Positions 1 through 9,135 are shown, counted from the stretch's first letter. The stretch: 64,000 bases of DNA from DASXQK01 sp963757155 (GCA_963757155.1 CAVWQS010000013.1:1-64000); one strand, 5' to 3'. A program made the numbers and translations. The notes: generated from the sequence alone by a model not told the origin.

Positions 1-163
1 AAGGCTCTTGCACCCAAAGTCCGGTGCATTCGCGCCAGGGCTGGTCGGCCATGGGAGTCCGGGGATCGCATCGACGGCGCAGCGAAGCTCGCCCTGCATT
101 GCAGGTCCATTTCCGACAATCACGGCGGTGAATAACCTCACTCGGACGACGGCCGGATCGCCA

Positions 164-898
164 TCAGCGGAAGTGGTGCCAGCGCAGCACGACATTGACT
201 TCGGTTCGCCTGCGCCGGCGCACGCAAACTGCGACTAGGTGCCGGGGCGTAGGCCTCAACTGCGCGAACAGCCACGCGTCTCCGCTGTCGAGGAGTTGCG
301 GATCGATCTCAACGCGCGGCGGTCGATTGGCCTGGATGGTAAACCAGAAGCGATCAAGCGGGATTGCGAGCCCCAAACCGCGCGCCTTGATATAGCTCTC
401 CTTCAGCGTCCAGTAGGCGAAGAACCAACTCGTCTGCTCGGCAGTCGTTAAGAGGCGCAGCGCCTGCGCTTCGCGGGGCGCCAGGAAATGGTCGAAGTTC
501 TCAGTGGGTTTCGTCCGCGCGAGCAATTCGACATCGACGCCGACGTCCACCTCGCGGGTGACAGCACAGACGACGAGCCCCGAGGTATTCGAGAGATTGA
601 AGCGCAGCTCGGATTTTGGACCCGCAATCTCCGGTCGACCATGAGCGTTGGCAAGAAAGGTCCAAGCGTCGGGCGCGACGGATTCGTAGCGCGACAGCAC
701 TTGGCGAACCAGCACGCGCGTCGCGAGGAAAAGCAGCCGATCACTGTTAAAATGAAATCGACGCAACCGCTCGATTTCTTCCGCGGTGAGGAGTGCATGA
801 GCGGGCTCGATTAAGCCGTTGCGCTCGAGTTCACTGGGATCAGCGCACCATACATGCACCTCGTCGTCACCGGGGAAGTGTAGCGTGGTGGTCGGCAT
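164..898 (-). CDS. 4'-phosphopantetheinyl transferase, Sfp type
   Basis: Cytoplasmic enzyme that moves the phosphopantetheine arm of CoA to a serine of a carrier protein. The 244-residue product has the family hallmarks in order: NLSNTSG (about residues 101-107), the Mg-binding GVDVE (120-124) and the WTLKESYIKARG signature (163-174), whose Glu and Lys are catalytic in Sfp-type enzymes. Length matches the Sfp/EntD group rather than the short AcpS group. No polyketide or peptide synthetase is visible in the window, so its carrier-protein partner lies elsewhere. Start is the first ATG of the frame. Family assignment is firm; the substrate is unknown. Confidence 0.9.
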   Translation of the reverse strand: MPTTTLHFPGDDEVHVWCADPSELERNGLIEPAHALLTAEEIERLRRFHFNSDRLLFLATRVLVRQVLSRYESVAPDAWTFLANAHGRPEIAGPKSELRFNLSNTSGLVVCAVTREVDVGVDVELLARTKPTENFDHFLAPREAQALRLLTTAEQTSWFFAYWTLKESYIKARGLGLAIPLDRFWFTIQANRPPRVEIDPQLLDSGDAWLFAQLRPTPRHLVAVCVRRRRRTEVNVVLRWHHFR

Positions 899-1252
899 TT
901 ATCCGTGAAGCCTCAACAAGATGACGCCTGAGCCGAGTCTGCTGATAGTTGGCATTGCACCGATGCGCCGTGAGCTATGTGTCACTTATAGCGGAAGAGC
1001 CAATGCGGCGCTTGGCTGAAGTGAATGCGCGAAGCGTCGTCGGTGGTCACCTGAGGGGGCCTGTTGGTGAATTCGATCCGGCAGCGCCGAACCGCACCGC
1101 CCGCCTTGGTGTCGCCGCTGATACCTCAATCTATCGGGCACAGCGCTTGGTGCTTTCGGGTATGATTTTGCCCGCGTTGGGCGGCTGTCTCCGGTCGGGC
1201 ACCAGACTCTGTTGGGGTCTACGCCTTGGCCAGTGAATAACGGAGGTGTCAG
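899..1252. other. intergenic region without a supported gene
   Basis: About 350 bases between the divergent phosphopantetheinyl transferase and acetyltransferase genes. Short reading frames here have no recognisable protein character. It presumably carries the two divergent promoters. A good ribosome site (GGAGG, six bases before the ATG) lies at its right end. Confidence 0.5.
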
Positions 1253-1678
1253 ATGAGCCTGGACATAGTCGTGGTGGATCAACCACCGGATAGGGTGTTT
1301 CAAATGCTTTGGGCGCCACTTGTCCGGTTCAATGAGGAGCGAGCCGGAAACGCAAAGACCGAGACTTTCGCGATATTGCTGTCGGAACCTGCATCAGACA
1401 AAGTGGTCGGTGGATTGTGGGGGCGGTCGCTGTGGGGCTCGATATACATCGACGTTGTATTCGTCCCGGCGCATCTACGTCGGAACGGAATTGGTTCGAT
1501 GATCATACGACGGGCTGAAGCGGAGGCAATCCGCAGGGGATGCCACGGCATCTGGCTCGATACCTATGCTTTTCAGGGAGTTCGGCCTTTTTACGAACGG
1601 CTGGGCTTCATCGTGTTCGGCGTGATTGAGGGCCCACCTCCCGTCTTTCCTCATTTCTTCTTGAGAAAGGATTTATAG
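1253..1678 (+). CDS. GNAT-family N-acetyltransferase
   Basis: A 141-residue cytoplasmic acetyl-CoA-dependent acetyltransferase. The acetyl-CoA-binding motif A is visible as the VPAHLRRNGIGSMIIRRAE stretch (about residues 70-88), with the RRNGIG loop matching the Q/RxxGxG/A consensus. It is followed by a GIWLDTYAFQGVRPFYERLGF segment typical of motif B, where the Tyr before ERLGF is the usual general acid. GGAGG six bases upstream supports the start. Acceptor substrate cannot be predicted. Confidence 0.88.
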   Translation: MSLDIVVVDQPPDRVFQMLWAPLVRFNEERAGNAKTETFAILLSEPASDKVVGGLWGRSLWGSIYIDVVFVPAHLRRNGIGSMIIRRAEAEAIRRGCHGIWLDTYAFQGVRPFYERLGFIVFGVIEGPPPVFPHFFLRKDL

Positions 1679-1732
1679 ATATGGAGGTAGGGCTGTCCGG
1701 AGGGCCACCTCGGGGGCGAGAGCGCGAGTCCT

Positions 1733-2977
1733 TCAGGGCGTCTCCGTTCGGAGAGGATGCGGATATGCATAGGGCACGTAGCCCGGCTTGGCCGTTAGCC
1801 AGTAATCACGATTCTCCCTGAGCCAATAGTCGATGCCATGGGGATCGGGAGTCGGCCGCTTGTAGACATCGTCTCCGGAGGAGACATTGTCCCAGACGAA
1901 GAGAGCGTCTGGATTGCCGATCTGATCCAATGCGGGATAGGTGCTCAGGGGACGAGTTGGCGGCGGGCGCTCCACGACGAGGTCGACCCCGTGAGTGACT
2001 CCGCGCCAGCTATTTCCCCAAACGACGCCGCTGCCGCCCCGGATACTGACACCGGCCCATCGCTCGATCGAGTTGCTAACGGTGTTTCTATAGATCTCGA
2101 CGCTGTGGGTCCCGCGTGGCCAGGCGGGAGAGAGGCCGTGTGCGTCAAAGGCCCCTGCATCTTGGTAATTGTCCACGACCGTGTTGTAGCGCGCTACGTA
2201 ATTGGCACCGTTGGATGATGTGACGCAATGGCGATTGCGAGAAAAGTAATTGTCCTCGACGAAAACCGCATTGAAGCTGCCAAGCGTTGCCTTCTGGTGC
2301 CAGCTCTTGGGAGAGCCGTCGATCGCAACGCCATATCCCAGATATATATACCAGTTGTCGATGAATTCGTTGTTGTAGATGACCCCGTTCGGCTCGCCCG
2401 GCACCGAGCCGGCATCGCCCTGGAATTCGATCCCGGCCCGCAGGAATTTGGTAAAGCGCGAATCGAATATTTGAACGTTCTGAGCGGCTCCGTAGATCAC
2501 CAGGCCTTGGTCCCTGACGGTCGTCACGACTGTCGTCCGGTTGGTTCCCTGGAGCGTGGCAAGCCTTCCTTCGAGCGTGATTCCAGAGAATTTGAAGGGC
2601 TGTCCGGTCTTGGCATCGATGGTGAACATCCCGTGCCATTCGCTCAAATTGTCGCTCTTAATGAGGTAGGTGCTGTCCCGGCCGGCTCCCTTGATGTAAA
2701 TGCCGTCGGGCGCGAAGACCTGCCCTGTGAAATGGAATGTTCCCGCCGGAATAGCGACGGTGTCCCCCGTCTTCGCCAAATTGACGGCAGCCTGAATGTC
2801 GGCGGCCAATCCGCTGCGGGCGCTAATCACGGCCGCACTAGCCGACGTGCTGACCCCCCCAAGGACAAGGGCCGCCCCCAACGTCCAAGAAAGGGCGAAG
2901 CTGCTGCTTTTGGTGGTCCTCAGTATATTTGAACTGAAATCCACCGGATGGCTGGCTCTAGCCCATCTCGGTATCAT
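1733..2977 (-). CDS. secreted right-handed beta-helix (pectate-lyase-like) protein
   Basis: A 414-residue product with an N-terminal hydrophobic segment (about residues 28-48, ending in a SASA-type signal-peptidase site). A pectate-lyase-superfamily pattern follows: an IQAAVNLAKTGDTVAIPAG entry motif, then repeated short strands containing N/G-rich turns (GVIYNNEFIDN, VEIYRNTVSN). This is expected for an exported parallel beta-helix that binds or cleaves polysaccharide. No family-specific catalytic residue can be assigned with confidence. It is transcribed divergently from the GH10 gene with only about 40 bases between starts, so the pair is probably co-regulated for one polysaccharide. The first ATG lacks a clear ribosome site, and a GTG twelve codons in is an alternative start. 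Confidence 0.75.
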   Translation of the reverse strand: MIPRWARASHPVDFSSNILRTTKSSSFALSWTLGAALVLGGVSTSASAAVISARSGLAADIQAAVNLAKTGDTVAIPAGTFHFTGQVFAPDGIYIKGAGRDSTYLIKSDNLSEWHGMFTIDAKTGQPFKFSGITLEGRLATLQGTNRTTVVTTVRDQGLVIYGAAQNVQIFDSRFTKFLRAGIEFQGDAGSVPGEPNGVIYNNEFIDNWYIYLGYGVAIDGSPKSWHQKATLGSFNAVFVEDNYFSRNRHCVTSSNGANYVARYNTVVDNYQDAGAFDAHGLSPAWPRGTHSVEIYRNTVSNSIERWAGVSIRGGSGVVWGNSWRGVTHGVDLVVERPPPTRPLSTYPALDQIGNPDALFVWDNVSSGDDVYKRPTPDPHGIDYWLRENRDYWLTAKPGYVPYAYPHPLRTETP

Positions 2978-2982
2978 ATTAA

Positions 2983-2994
2983 ATTGGTTCCAAT
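2983..2994. promoter_or_regulatory. possible operator between divergent beta-helix and GH10 genes
   Basis: A short inverted repeat, ATTGG-TT-CCAAT, lies in the roughly 40-base AT-rich gap between the divergent beta-helix and glycanase genes. Position and symmetry suggest a shared regulator site, but the arms are only five bases and no regulator gene is adjacent. Confidence 0.25.
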
Positions 2995-3016
2995 ATCTGT
3001 CGCAAAGGGAACCGAT

Positions 3017-4132
3017 ATGGGTCCAATGTCTCGCCGTAGGTTTCTTCTGTCCACGGGCGGCCTCGCCGGCTGCTGGCCAGCCTTGTCGCTTGCCAATACC
3101 TCCTCGGCTGACCCCGGACTAGGTGGCATCGCTGCCTCGCGCGGACTTCTATACGGCAGTCTTGTGCGCGGCACCTCGTTGAAAAACGACATAACATACT
3201 CCGCCGTGCTTGCACGCGAATGTCGCCTTTTTGTCTCAGCCCTGGAGATGCAGTGGCATAACGTGTCTCCAACCCCGATTTCAACCGACTTCTCCCGGGG
3301 TGACGCCGTCTATTCCTGGGCATACGACCACGAGATCAAGCTTCGGGGCCATGCACTAGTCTGGCATGGCCAAGCGCCTGATTGGTTCGCCGATCTGCCT
3401 GACAGAAACGCTGCGACACAAGCGTTGCGCGACCATGTCCACGCCATGTGCAGCCACTTTGCCGGCCGCATTCACTCCTGGGACGTCGTCAATGAGGCCA
3501 TCCAGACCAACGATCGCGCGGACGGCCTGCGTAAGACTGTATTCCTGGAAAAGATCGGGCCCGACTACCTGGACATTGCCTTCCGCACTGCGCGGGAGGC
3601 GGACGGGCACGCGCTGCTAACCTTGAACGAATTCGGCGTGGAATACGACGATTCGGACGGTCGCAATCGTCGGCGCGCGATGCTTGCCATCATCGACGGA
3701 TTTAGGCGCAGGAACACGCCCATTGACGTTATCGGCATCCAGAGTCATCTCGCCACCGAAAACGACGTGAAGCTCAATGATCAGAGCCTCGCTGACTTCC
3801 TTAAGGAGATTTCGGATCGCGGCCTCAAGATCATGATCACGGAGCTGGACGTCGTCGACCGAGCATCTCCTTCGGATATTCCTTCGCGGGACGGGGAAGT
3901 CGCGGCGCTCTATCGGCGCTACCTTGATGTAGTACTGGACAACCGAGCCGTCATCGGCGTCGTCACCTGGGGACTAACCGACAAAGATAGCTGGATTACC
4001 CGCGGCGATCTTGCGAATTTCCGTCGCGCCGACGGTCTGCCTGCCCGCCCACTGCCGTTGGACGACCACTATCGCCGCAAGCCGGCCTATGATGCCGTCG
4101 CCGAGGCCTTTCGAACTGCGCCCCTTCGGTGA
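3017..4132 (+). CDS. endo-1,4-beta-xylanase-like glycoside hydrolase, GH10
   Basis: Retaining GH10 endoglycanase, probably exported by the Tat pathway: an SRRRFLL twin-arginine motif and hydrophobic stretch open the protein, followed by the mature domain. The acid/base Glu lies in WDVVNEA (about residue 160) and the nucleophile Glu in ITELDVVD (about 276). HALVWHGQAPDWF and TWGLTDKDSW, which line the substrate cleft in this family, are also present. At 371 residues it is a single catalytic module without a binding domain. The ATG at 3017 is chosen because an upstream in-frame ATG would bury the Tat signal; 3026 is also possible. Pairing with a divergent beta-helix protein suggests action on plant or self-made polysaccharide. 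Confidence 0.9.
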   Translation: MGPMSRRRFLLSTGGLAGCWPALSLANTSSADPGLGGIAASRGLLYGSLVRGTSLKNDITYSAVLARECRLFVSALEMQWHNVSPTPISTDFSRGDAVYSWAYDHEIKLRGHALVWHGQAPDWFADLPDRNAATQALRDHVHAMCSHFAGRIHSWDVVNEAIQTNDRADGLRKTVFLEKIGPDYLDIAFRTAREADGHALLTLNEFGVEYDDSDGRNRRRAMLAIIDGFRRRNTPIDVIGIQSHLATENDVKLNDQSLADFLKEISDRGLKIMITELDVVDRASPSDIPSRDGEVAALYRRYLDVVLDNRAVIGVVTWGLTDKDSWITRGDLANFRRADGLPARPLPLDDHYRRKPAYDAVAEAFRTAPLR

Positions 4133-4216
4133 GCCTCTGCCGTGTAACGCCCCGTCCGATAGGCTCCGTTTTTCTCGCCCCTCGGGCCTCAGATCCCCAG
4201 CCCCAGCTTCCGCCCC

Positions 4217-6178
4217 TCATAGATCGCCGCCGGCGCGTGGCGCGGGCGCCAGGCAATCGCCGATGGCGGCGAAGGCGCTGCCGCCCTCGCGCAGCTCATC
4301 GGCAATCTCCGTATCGGCCCGGTTCACCGTGGCCAGCACGAGGGTATCGAAATCCAGGCGCTGCTCGCTGCCGTCCAGCAGGTCGCGGATGGTGGCGCCG
4401 TCGCCATGCCAATTCGTGATGACGGATTCGGTGATGGTCTTGACGCCCAGCTTGGCGAGGCGGGCGCGCAAGGGGATGTCGGCGCCGGTGCGCACCAGCT
4501 CGCGGCCGAGATGGGCGTCGGGGGTGATGATGGTGACCTCATGGCCCTTGTCGGCGAGCTGCCAGGCGGTGCCGAGGCCGCGCCAATTTCCGACATCGTC
4601 CAGGACCAGCACGCGCTTGCCGGGCCTTGCCTCGCGGCGCATCACCTCCTCGACGGAATAGACATTCGGCTGGTCGACGCCGGGCAGGCTCTCGACTTCG
4701 CCCATGCCGCGCTGGAAGCCGGTGCCCGCGGGGCTGGAGCCGGTGGCGATCACCACCTCATCGGCGCCGAAGGCCTGGATCTCGGCGGCATCCATGGGGG
4801 TGTTCAGCATGACGCGGACCTGGAGCTTCTCGAGCTGGCCCTCATACCATTGCAGCAGATCGAGGATCTGGGCCCGGCGGGGCTGCATGCCGGCCAGGCG
4901 GAACTGCCCGCCCAGCTTGTCGGAGGCCTCGGCAAGCGTCACCTGATGGCCGCGCTCGGCGGCGACCCGCGCCGCCTCGAGCCCCGCAGGCCCGCCGCCC
5001 ACCACCAGCACGCGCTTGCCTTTCTTGGCCGGCGCGAAGCTATCGCCGCCCCATTCGAACTCGCGCCCCGCCGAGGGATTGACCAGGCAGCTGATCCAGT
5101 AGTCGCGGGAGCGCCGGCCCCAGCACATCTGGTTGCAGGAGATGCAGGGGCGGATATCGCCGACGCGCCCCTCCCGCGCCTTGTTGGCGAGATGGGGATC
5201 GGCGATCTGGCCGCGCACGACGCTCACCATATCCGCCTGGCCCGAGGCGATGACGTAATCGGCGTTCTCCGGGGTGCGGATATGACTCTCGGCCTGGACC
5301 CGGACGTGCTTCGCCACCTGCTTCAGCGCCTCGGCGAAGGGGGCGCCCAGCTTGTCCTCATAGACGAAGGGCGGAATGATCTTGGTGAAGTCGAAATAGC
5401 TGCCGGTGCCGCAGGTCACATAATCGTAGAGCCCGCGGGAATCATGCCAGGCGAGGATCTCCTGCTGATCGGCGATGGAGAGAACATCGGGCCGGGTGAT
5501 GTCGACGCTGATGGCCATGCCGAGGATGAAATCCTCGCCGGCGAGCTGGCGCATGCGGGTCAGCACCTCGGTGGAGAAGCGCATGCGGTTCTCGAAGCTG
5601 CCGCCGTAGCGGTCGGTGCGCCGGTTGGAGTAGGGGGACCAGAACTGCTCCAGCAGCGCGTTATAGGCGGCCATGATCTCCGAGCCGTCGAAGCCCGCCT
5701 CCTTGTCGCGCCGTGCCGCCTGGCCGAAGCATTCGATCAGCTCGGCGATCTGGGCCTCGCTCATCCGGTGGCTGCCGTCGGAATCATGCATCGAGGGCAG
5801 GCCCGAGGGCGACCAGGCGGCATCGAAGCTGTTGTCCCAATCGCCATGGGCGCCGACGTGATACATCTGATGGATCATCACCGTGCCATGCTCATGGCAG
5901 GTATCGGTGATCCGCCGGAAATGGGGAATGACCGCGTCGCTTTCGGCCAGGAAATTGCCCCGGGTCAGCACCGCGGCCTTATGGACCGGCGCGGGCTCGA
6001 TGACGATCATCGCCGCCCCGCCGCGGGCCCGCTCGCGGTAATAGCCGAGGTGGCGCTCCGACGGCAGGCCCTCGACGCTCATATTGGCGGTATGGGCGCC
6101 GAAGTTGAGGCGGTGCTTCAGCGTCTTGTGGCGCAGCTTCAAGGGCTGGAAGAGATGCGGGAAAGCCTGCTCGGACAT
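4217..6178 (-). CDS. FMN/Fe-S/FAD oxidoreductase of the trimethylamine dehydrogenase / N-methylproline demethylase type
   Basis: A 653-residue cytoplasmic flavoprotein. The N-terminal ~360 residues are an old-yellow-enzyme TIM barrel that binds FMN (DRYGGSFENRMRF is the diagnostic segment). A four-cysteine cluster, CISCNQMC plus a Cys about a dozen residues later, binds a 4Fe-4S centre. The C-terminal half has an NAD(P)/FAD Rossmann motif VLVVGGGPAGLEAA. This order is that of trimethylamine and dimethylamine dehydrogenases, 2,4-dienoyl-CoA reductase and stachydrine (N-methylproline) demethylases. Internal motifs look closer to the demethylases than to dienoyl-CoA reductase, but substrate is an inference. 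No amine-catabolic partner genes are adjacent. Confidence 0.85.
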   Translation of the reverse strand: MSEQAFPHLFQPLKLRHKTLKHRLNFGAHTANMSVEGLPSERHLGYYRERARGGAAMIVIEPAPVHKAAVLTRGNFLAESDAVIPHFRRITDTCHEHGTVMIHQMYHVGAHGDWDNSFDAAWSPSGLPSMHDSDGSHRMSEAQIAELIECFGQAARRDKEAGFDGSEIMAAYNALLEQFWSPYSNRRTDRYGGSFENRMRFSTEVLTRMRQLAGEDFILGMAISVDITRPDVLSIADQQEILAWHDSRGLYDYVTCGTGSYFDFTKIIPPFVYEDKLGAPFAEALKQVAKHVRVQAESHIRTPENADYVIASGQADMVSVVRGQIADPHLANKAREGRVGDIRPCISCNQMCWGRRSRDYWISCLVNPSAGREFEWGGDSFAPAKKGKRVLVVGGGPAGLEAARVAAERGHQVTLAEASDKLGGQFRLAGMQPRRAQILDLLQWYEGQLEKLQVRVMLNTPMDAAEIQAFGADEVVIATGSSPAGTGFQRGMGEVESLPGVDQPNVYSVEEVMRREARPGKRVLVLDDVGNWRGLGTAWQLADKGHEVTIITPDAHLGRELVRTGADIPLRARLAKLGVKTITESVITNWHGDGATIRDLLDGSEQRLDFDTLVLATVNRADTEIADELREGGSAFAAIGDCLAPAPRAGGDL

Positions 6179-6270
6179 AGCGTCGGGACCCCGTTCGACA
6201 TGGAGGGCCGATCTTAGGGGCTCGGCCCCGCCTTCGCTATGGGGGCGCTATGAGGGATGCTCTTTCCAGT

Positions 6271-6297
6271 CCCTCGCCCCCCGGACGGGGGCGAGGG
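6271..6297. terminator. GC-rich hairpin, probable terminator
   Basis: Perfect 11-base-pair stem (CCCTCGCCCCC with its complement) around a five-base loop, located between two genes transcribed leftward. There is no clear T tract on either strand, so it could be a factor-assisted terminator or simply an intergenic palindrome. Confidence 0.4.
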
Positions 6298-6338
6298 GGG
6301 AAGAACGCCGCGAAGAATGCGAAGGGCGCGCTGCGTGC

Positions 6339-6854
6339 TCACCCCATCCGGGTGAACTGCATCTTCCAGTTGATCTCCCAGCTTGCGCCGGCATCGGGTG
6401 AAAAGGCCTGTTCCCAGCGGGCCGTGGTCGCCGTGATCTCCGACCAGATGAAGCGGACGCGGATCGGGCGGCCGCGCAGGGTCTCGTCGGCATAGAAGCT
6501 GCCCACGCCCTGTTCGAAGCGGCCCACGACCGGCGGCTCCATGCGAGGATTGCGGCTGTCGAACCACCAGATGGACCAGAGCTTCGCCTCGGCATCGAAC
6601 ATCCGCAGGCTGGCGCCGCGATAGGTTCCACCCGGCAGCTCGATGACATTGTCGTCGACATTTCCCAGCCCGCCGAGCAGGGGCTTCATCTCGCTCATCC
6701 CAGCGAATTCGTCCCATTGCGTATCGCCTTCGAGCCGCCGCTGCAGCCGGCGATGGGCGACCCGCCAGCGGCCATGGAGAACGTCGAAGTCGGCGCGGCC
6801 ATCGGCGGGGCCGCGGGTTTCACGGTCGTCGGTCACAAAGGGCGTGATGGGCAT
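6339..6854 (-). CDS. DUF1579-like lipocalin-fold protein
   Basis: A 171-residue cytoplasmic protein without signal peptide. It reads as a small beta-barrel: a FDVLHGRWRVAHRRL opening, an alternating WSIWWFDSRNP strand, and a closing ARWEQAFSPDAGASWEINWKM. This matches DUF1579/FABP-like proteins of unknown biochemical role. A WYL/YafY-type regulator starts 86 bases away on the opposite strand, an arrangement often seen for this family, so the regulator may control it. Function unknown. Confidence 0.65.
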   Translation of the reverse strand: MPITPFVTDDRETRGPADGRADFDVLHGRWRVAHRRLQRRLEGDTQWDEFAGMSEMKPLLGGLGNVDDNVIELPGGTYRGASLRMFDAEAKLWSIWWFDSRNPRMEPPVVGRFEQGVGSFYADETLRGRPIRVRFIWSEITATTARWEQAFSPDAGASWEINWKMQFTRMG

Positions 6855-6940
6855 GGTTTCCTCCTGGAATGGGATGAGGAGGGAGGATAAGGGGCAATTC
6901 CTGACAGGATGCGTCAGGATTTATTGCTAGACTTGCGGCC

Positions 6941-7945
6941 ATGCGCGCCAGCCGCCTTCTATCGATGCTCATCCTGCTCCAGCTCCGGGGGCGGCTGACG
7001 GCCGATGTCCTGGCCGCCGAGTTCGAGGTCTCCCTGCGGACGATCTACCGGGATATCGATCATCTCAGCGCCGCCGGCATACCGGTCTATGCCGATCGCG
7101 GCCCCGGCGGCGGCTTCCGCCTGCTCGACGGCTACCGGACGAAGCTGACCGGGCTGACGGCGATGGAGGCGGAAGCCTTGGCCCTCGCCGGCTTGCCGGG
7201 TCCCGCGGCCGATCTCGGCCTGGGCGCGGCTCTGGGCGCGGGGCGGCTCAAACTGTTGGCGGCGATGCCTACGGGCATGAGGGAGGGCGCCGGCCGGATC
7301 GGGGATCGCTTTCATCTGGATCCCCTGAACTGGTACCGCCGGGCCGCCGCGCCGCGACATCTCACGGCCATCGCCCAAGCAGTATGGGCCGATCGGCGCC
7401 TGCGGATTCGCTATGAGAGCTGGTCCACGACCGTGCGCCGGACGGTGGACCCCCTCGGCATCGTCATGAAGGCGGGCGAATGGTATCTGGTCGCGCGGGT
7501 GAGCGGGGGCTATCGCACCTACAGGATCGCCAAGGTGCTCGACCTGGAGATGCTCGACGAAGGTTTTCAGCGGCCGGCCGGCTTCGACCTTCCCGCCCAT
7601 TGGCGTCAGGATCTCAAGCGCTTCGAGGCGAGCCTGCACCGCGGCGAGGCCGTCCTGCTTGTCTCCGGCGCGGCGCTCTCGAGGCTCGATCGCCTCGGCG
7701 CCGATATCGCCGAGCCGATCATGGCGGCTCTGCCCGATGCGAAGGGCTGGCGCCGAGCCCTGGTCCCGATCGAGGGCATCGAGCAGGCGGCGGCCATGCT
7801 GCTGAGCTTTGGCGCCGAGATCGAGGTGGTGAGCCCGCCGGCGCTCCGCCGGCAATTGTCCGAACGCGCACACCAGGTGCTGGCGCTCTACCAGGACGAT
7901 GGCGAACCGGAGCGACGGAAGAAGCGCCGGCCGTCGATGTCTTGA
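6941..7945 (+). CDS. YafY-like HTH/WYL-domain transcriptional regulator
   Basis: A 334-residue DNA-binding regulator. The N-terminus is a winged helix-turn-helix of the HTH_11 type (LSMLILLQLRGRLTADVLAAEFEVS), followed by RTIYRDIDHLSAAGIPVYADRGPGGGFRLL, the characteristic DeoR-like wing. The middle and C-terminus form the WYL domain, recognisable by RIRYESWS and the GEWYLVARV core, which senses small ligands or nucleic acid. The start follows the DUF1579 gene divergently, making that gene a likely target. Its last ~227 bases overlap the reading frame of the convergent glycosyltransferase. Confidence 0.88.
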   Translation: MRASRLLSMLILLQLRGRLTADVLAAEFEVSLRTIYRDIDHLSAAGIPVYADRGPGGGFRLLDGYRTKLTGLTAMEAEALALAGLPGPAADLGLGAALGAGRLKLLAAMPTGMREGAGRIGDRFHLDPLNWYRRAAAPRHLTAIAQAVWADRRLRIRYESWSTTVRRTVDPLGIVMKAGEWYLVARVSGGYRTYRIAKVLDLEMLDEGFQRPAGFDLPAHWRQDLKRFEASLHRGEAVLLVSGAALSRLDRLGADIAEPIMAALPDAKGWRRALVPIEGIEQAAAMLLSFGAEIEVVSPPALRRQLSERAHQVLALYQDDGEPERRKKRRPSMS

Positions 7946-8978
7946 TCAGGCCATCGATCTCGTCGAGGGCGCTGGACACGGCCGTCACGGGAATGCGTGC
8001 GATCTCGGGGCCGCCATAGGGCAAAGCCGAGACAATCCGGACCGGGCCGCCCACGGCTTTCCAGCGTTCGGGATTGCTCGGGCCGAAGAGGCTGACCAGC
8101 GGCGTGCCCGTTGCCGCGAGCAGATGGCCGATGCCGGTATCCATGGCGACGGCCGCGCTCAGCCGCCCGCCGACCGCCAGCGTCAGACGGACATCCGTCA
8201 AGGTCTCCCCATTGCTGCTGGCCGGGAACAATGCCTGGGGCAGCGCTTCGCGCAGGGGTGCCCGCAGATCCTGCTCGTCGGGGCCCAGCAGCATGACGGG
8301 CATCCAGCCGCGTTCCTGGATCCATTTGGCGAGGCCGACGAATTGCTCGATGGGCCAGCAGCGGGTCCGCGACGAGGCGCCCGGCGCCAGCCCGATATAG
8401 CGGGGCCCCGGGGGCAGCAGCGCCGCCGCCGCCGCCGCGATGGAGGCGGGGAGCTCGATCTCGCCGCTGCCGTCGGGCGGACAGCCGGTCACGGCCTCGA
8501 GCAGCATCATGAGCTGGCCGAGCTTGTGCTTCGGCCGCGATCCCCTCGGCCGCCGGCTGCAGAAGAGAAAGCCCGGGCTTGCCGCCTGGTAGCGCTTCGT
8601 ACGCATCGCGAGCTTGGTCATCATGATCACGAGGGAATTGGTTCGATGATCGATGACCAGAGAGAATCGCCCCAGACGCTGCAGGTTACGGAATGCGGAC
8701 GAGGAGGGTCCGCGGATATGGGCGTCGACGATGACACGATCGACATAGGGCCGCGCGATCTCCGCCATCACGATGCGATAGGGGCTGTCGCTTTCCGAGA
8801 CCACCCAGGTGATCTTCTCCTGGGGATAGGCGCGCTTCAGCGCCCGCAGAAGATACAGTTTGGAGAAACCGTCGCCGAGGCCTTCCCGCTCATTGAGGAT
8901 GGCAATGCCCAGTCCGGGCTCCGGAAGGGGATTGGGCTCGCAAGCGGATGCCGGGCTGCCAGGAAGAGAGCCGCGCAT
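7719..8978 (-). CDS. glycosyltransferase family 9 (heptosyltransferase-like)
   Basis: ADP-heptose:LPS heptosyltransferase-type enzyme. The start at 8978 is inferred from the conserved opening GIAILNEREGLGDGFSKLYL, which sits just inside it; an ATG at 9089 is possible but adds non-conserved sequence. The C-terminal donor-binding half shows YIGLAPGASSRTRCWPIEQF and the GT9 motif AMDTGIGHLLAATGTPLVSLFGP. Likely role: sugar addition to LPS core or another glycan at the inner membrane. After DEIDGLIKTS the frame runs on for about 80 low-complexity Pro/Arg/Ser-rich residues that overlap the regulator gene antisense. This tail is probably not a conserved part of the enzyme and may mean a lost stop or frame error. 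Confidence 0.8.
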   Translation of the reverse strand: MRGSLPGSPASACEPNPLPEPGLGIAILNEREGLGDGFSKLYLLRALKRAYPQEKITWVVSESDSPYRIVMAEIARPYVDRVIVDAHIRGPSSSAFRNLQRLGRFSLVIDHRTNSLVIMMTKLAMRTKRYQAASPGFLFCSRRPRGSRPKHKLGQLMMLLEAVTGCPPDGSGEIELPASIAAAAAALLPPGPRYIGLAPGASSRTRCWPIEQFVGLAKWIQERGWMPVMLLGPDEQDLRAPLREALPQALFPASSNGETLTDVRLTLAVGGRLSAAVAMDTGIGHLLAATGTPLVSLFGPSNPERWKAVGGPVRIVSALPYGGPEIARIPVTAVSSALDEIDGLIKTSTAGASSVAPVRHRPGRAPAPGVRVRTIAGGAPAGSPPRSRRQSSAAWPPPARCPRSGPGLGASPSHRAEPP

Positions 8979-9135
8979 GCGGCGGCAATGTAGCCGATAG
9001 GCCGGCGAGCGTCTGTCCCCAATATCGGATAGTCCACCGGCTCCGCGGTAGGCGGGCGAAAAACCGGTTGCAGACGAGGTCGCGCCCATGTCCTTCTTCC
9101 GGCCAGCCGATCCATTCGATGAAGGGAATGCTGAG

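Noticed and set aside
1..163. Possible end of an upstream gene at the left edge
   Set aside because: Short frames only, no conserved sequence; nothing can be supported.
4406..6217. A 603-codon open frame on the plus strand opposite the FMN/Fe-S oxidoreductase
   Set aside because: Gly/Ala/Leu/His-rich translation typical of the antisense of a GC-rich gene; the opposite strand has clear enzyme motifs.
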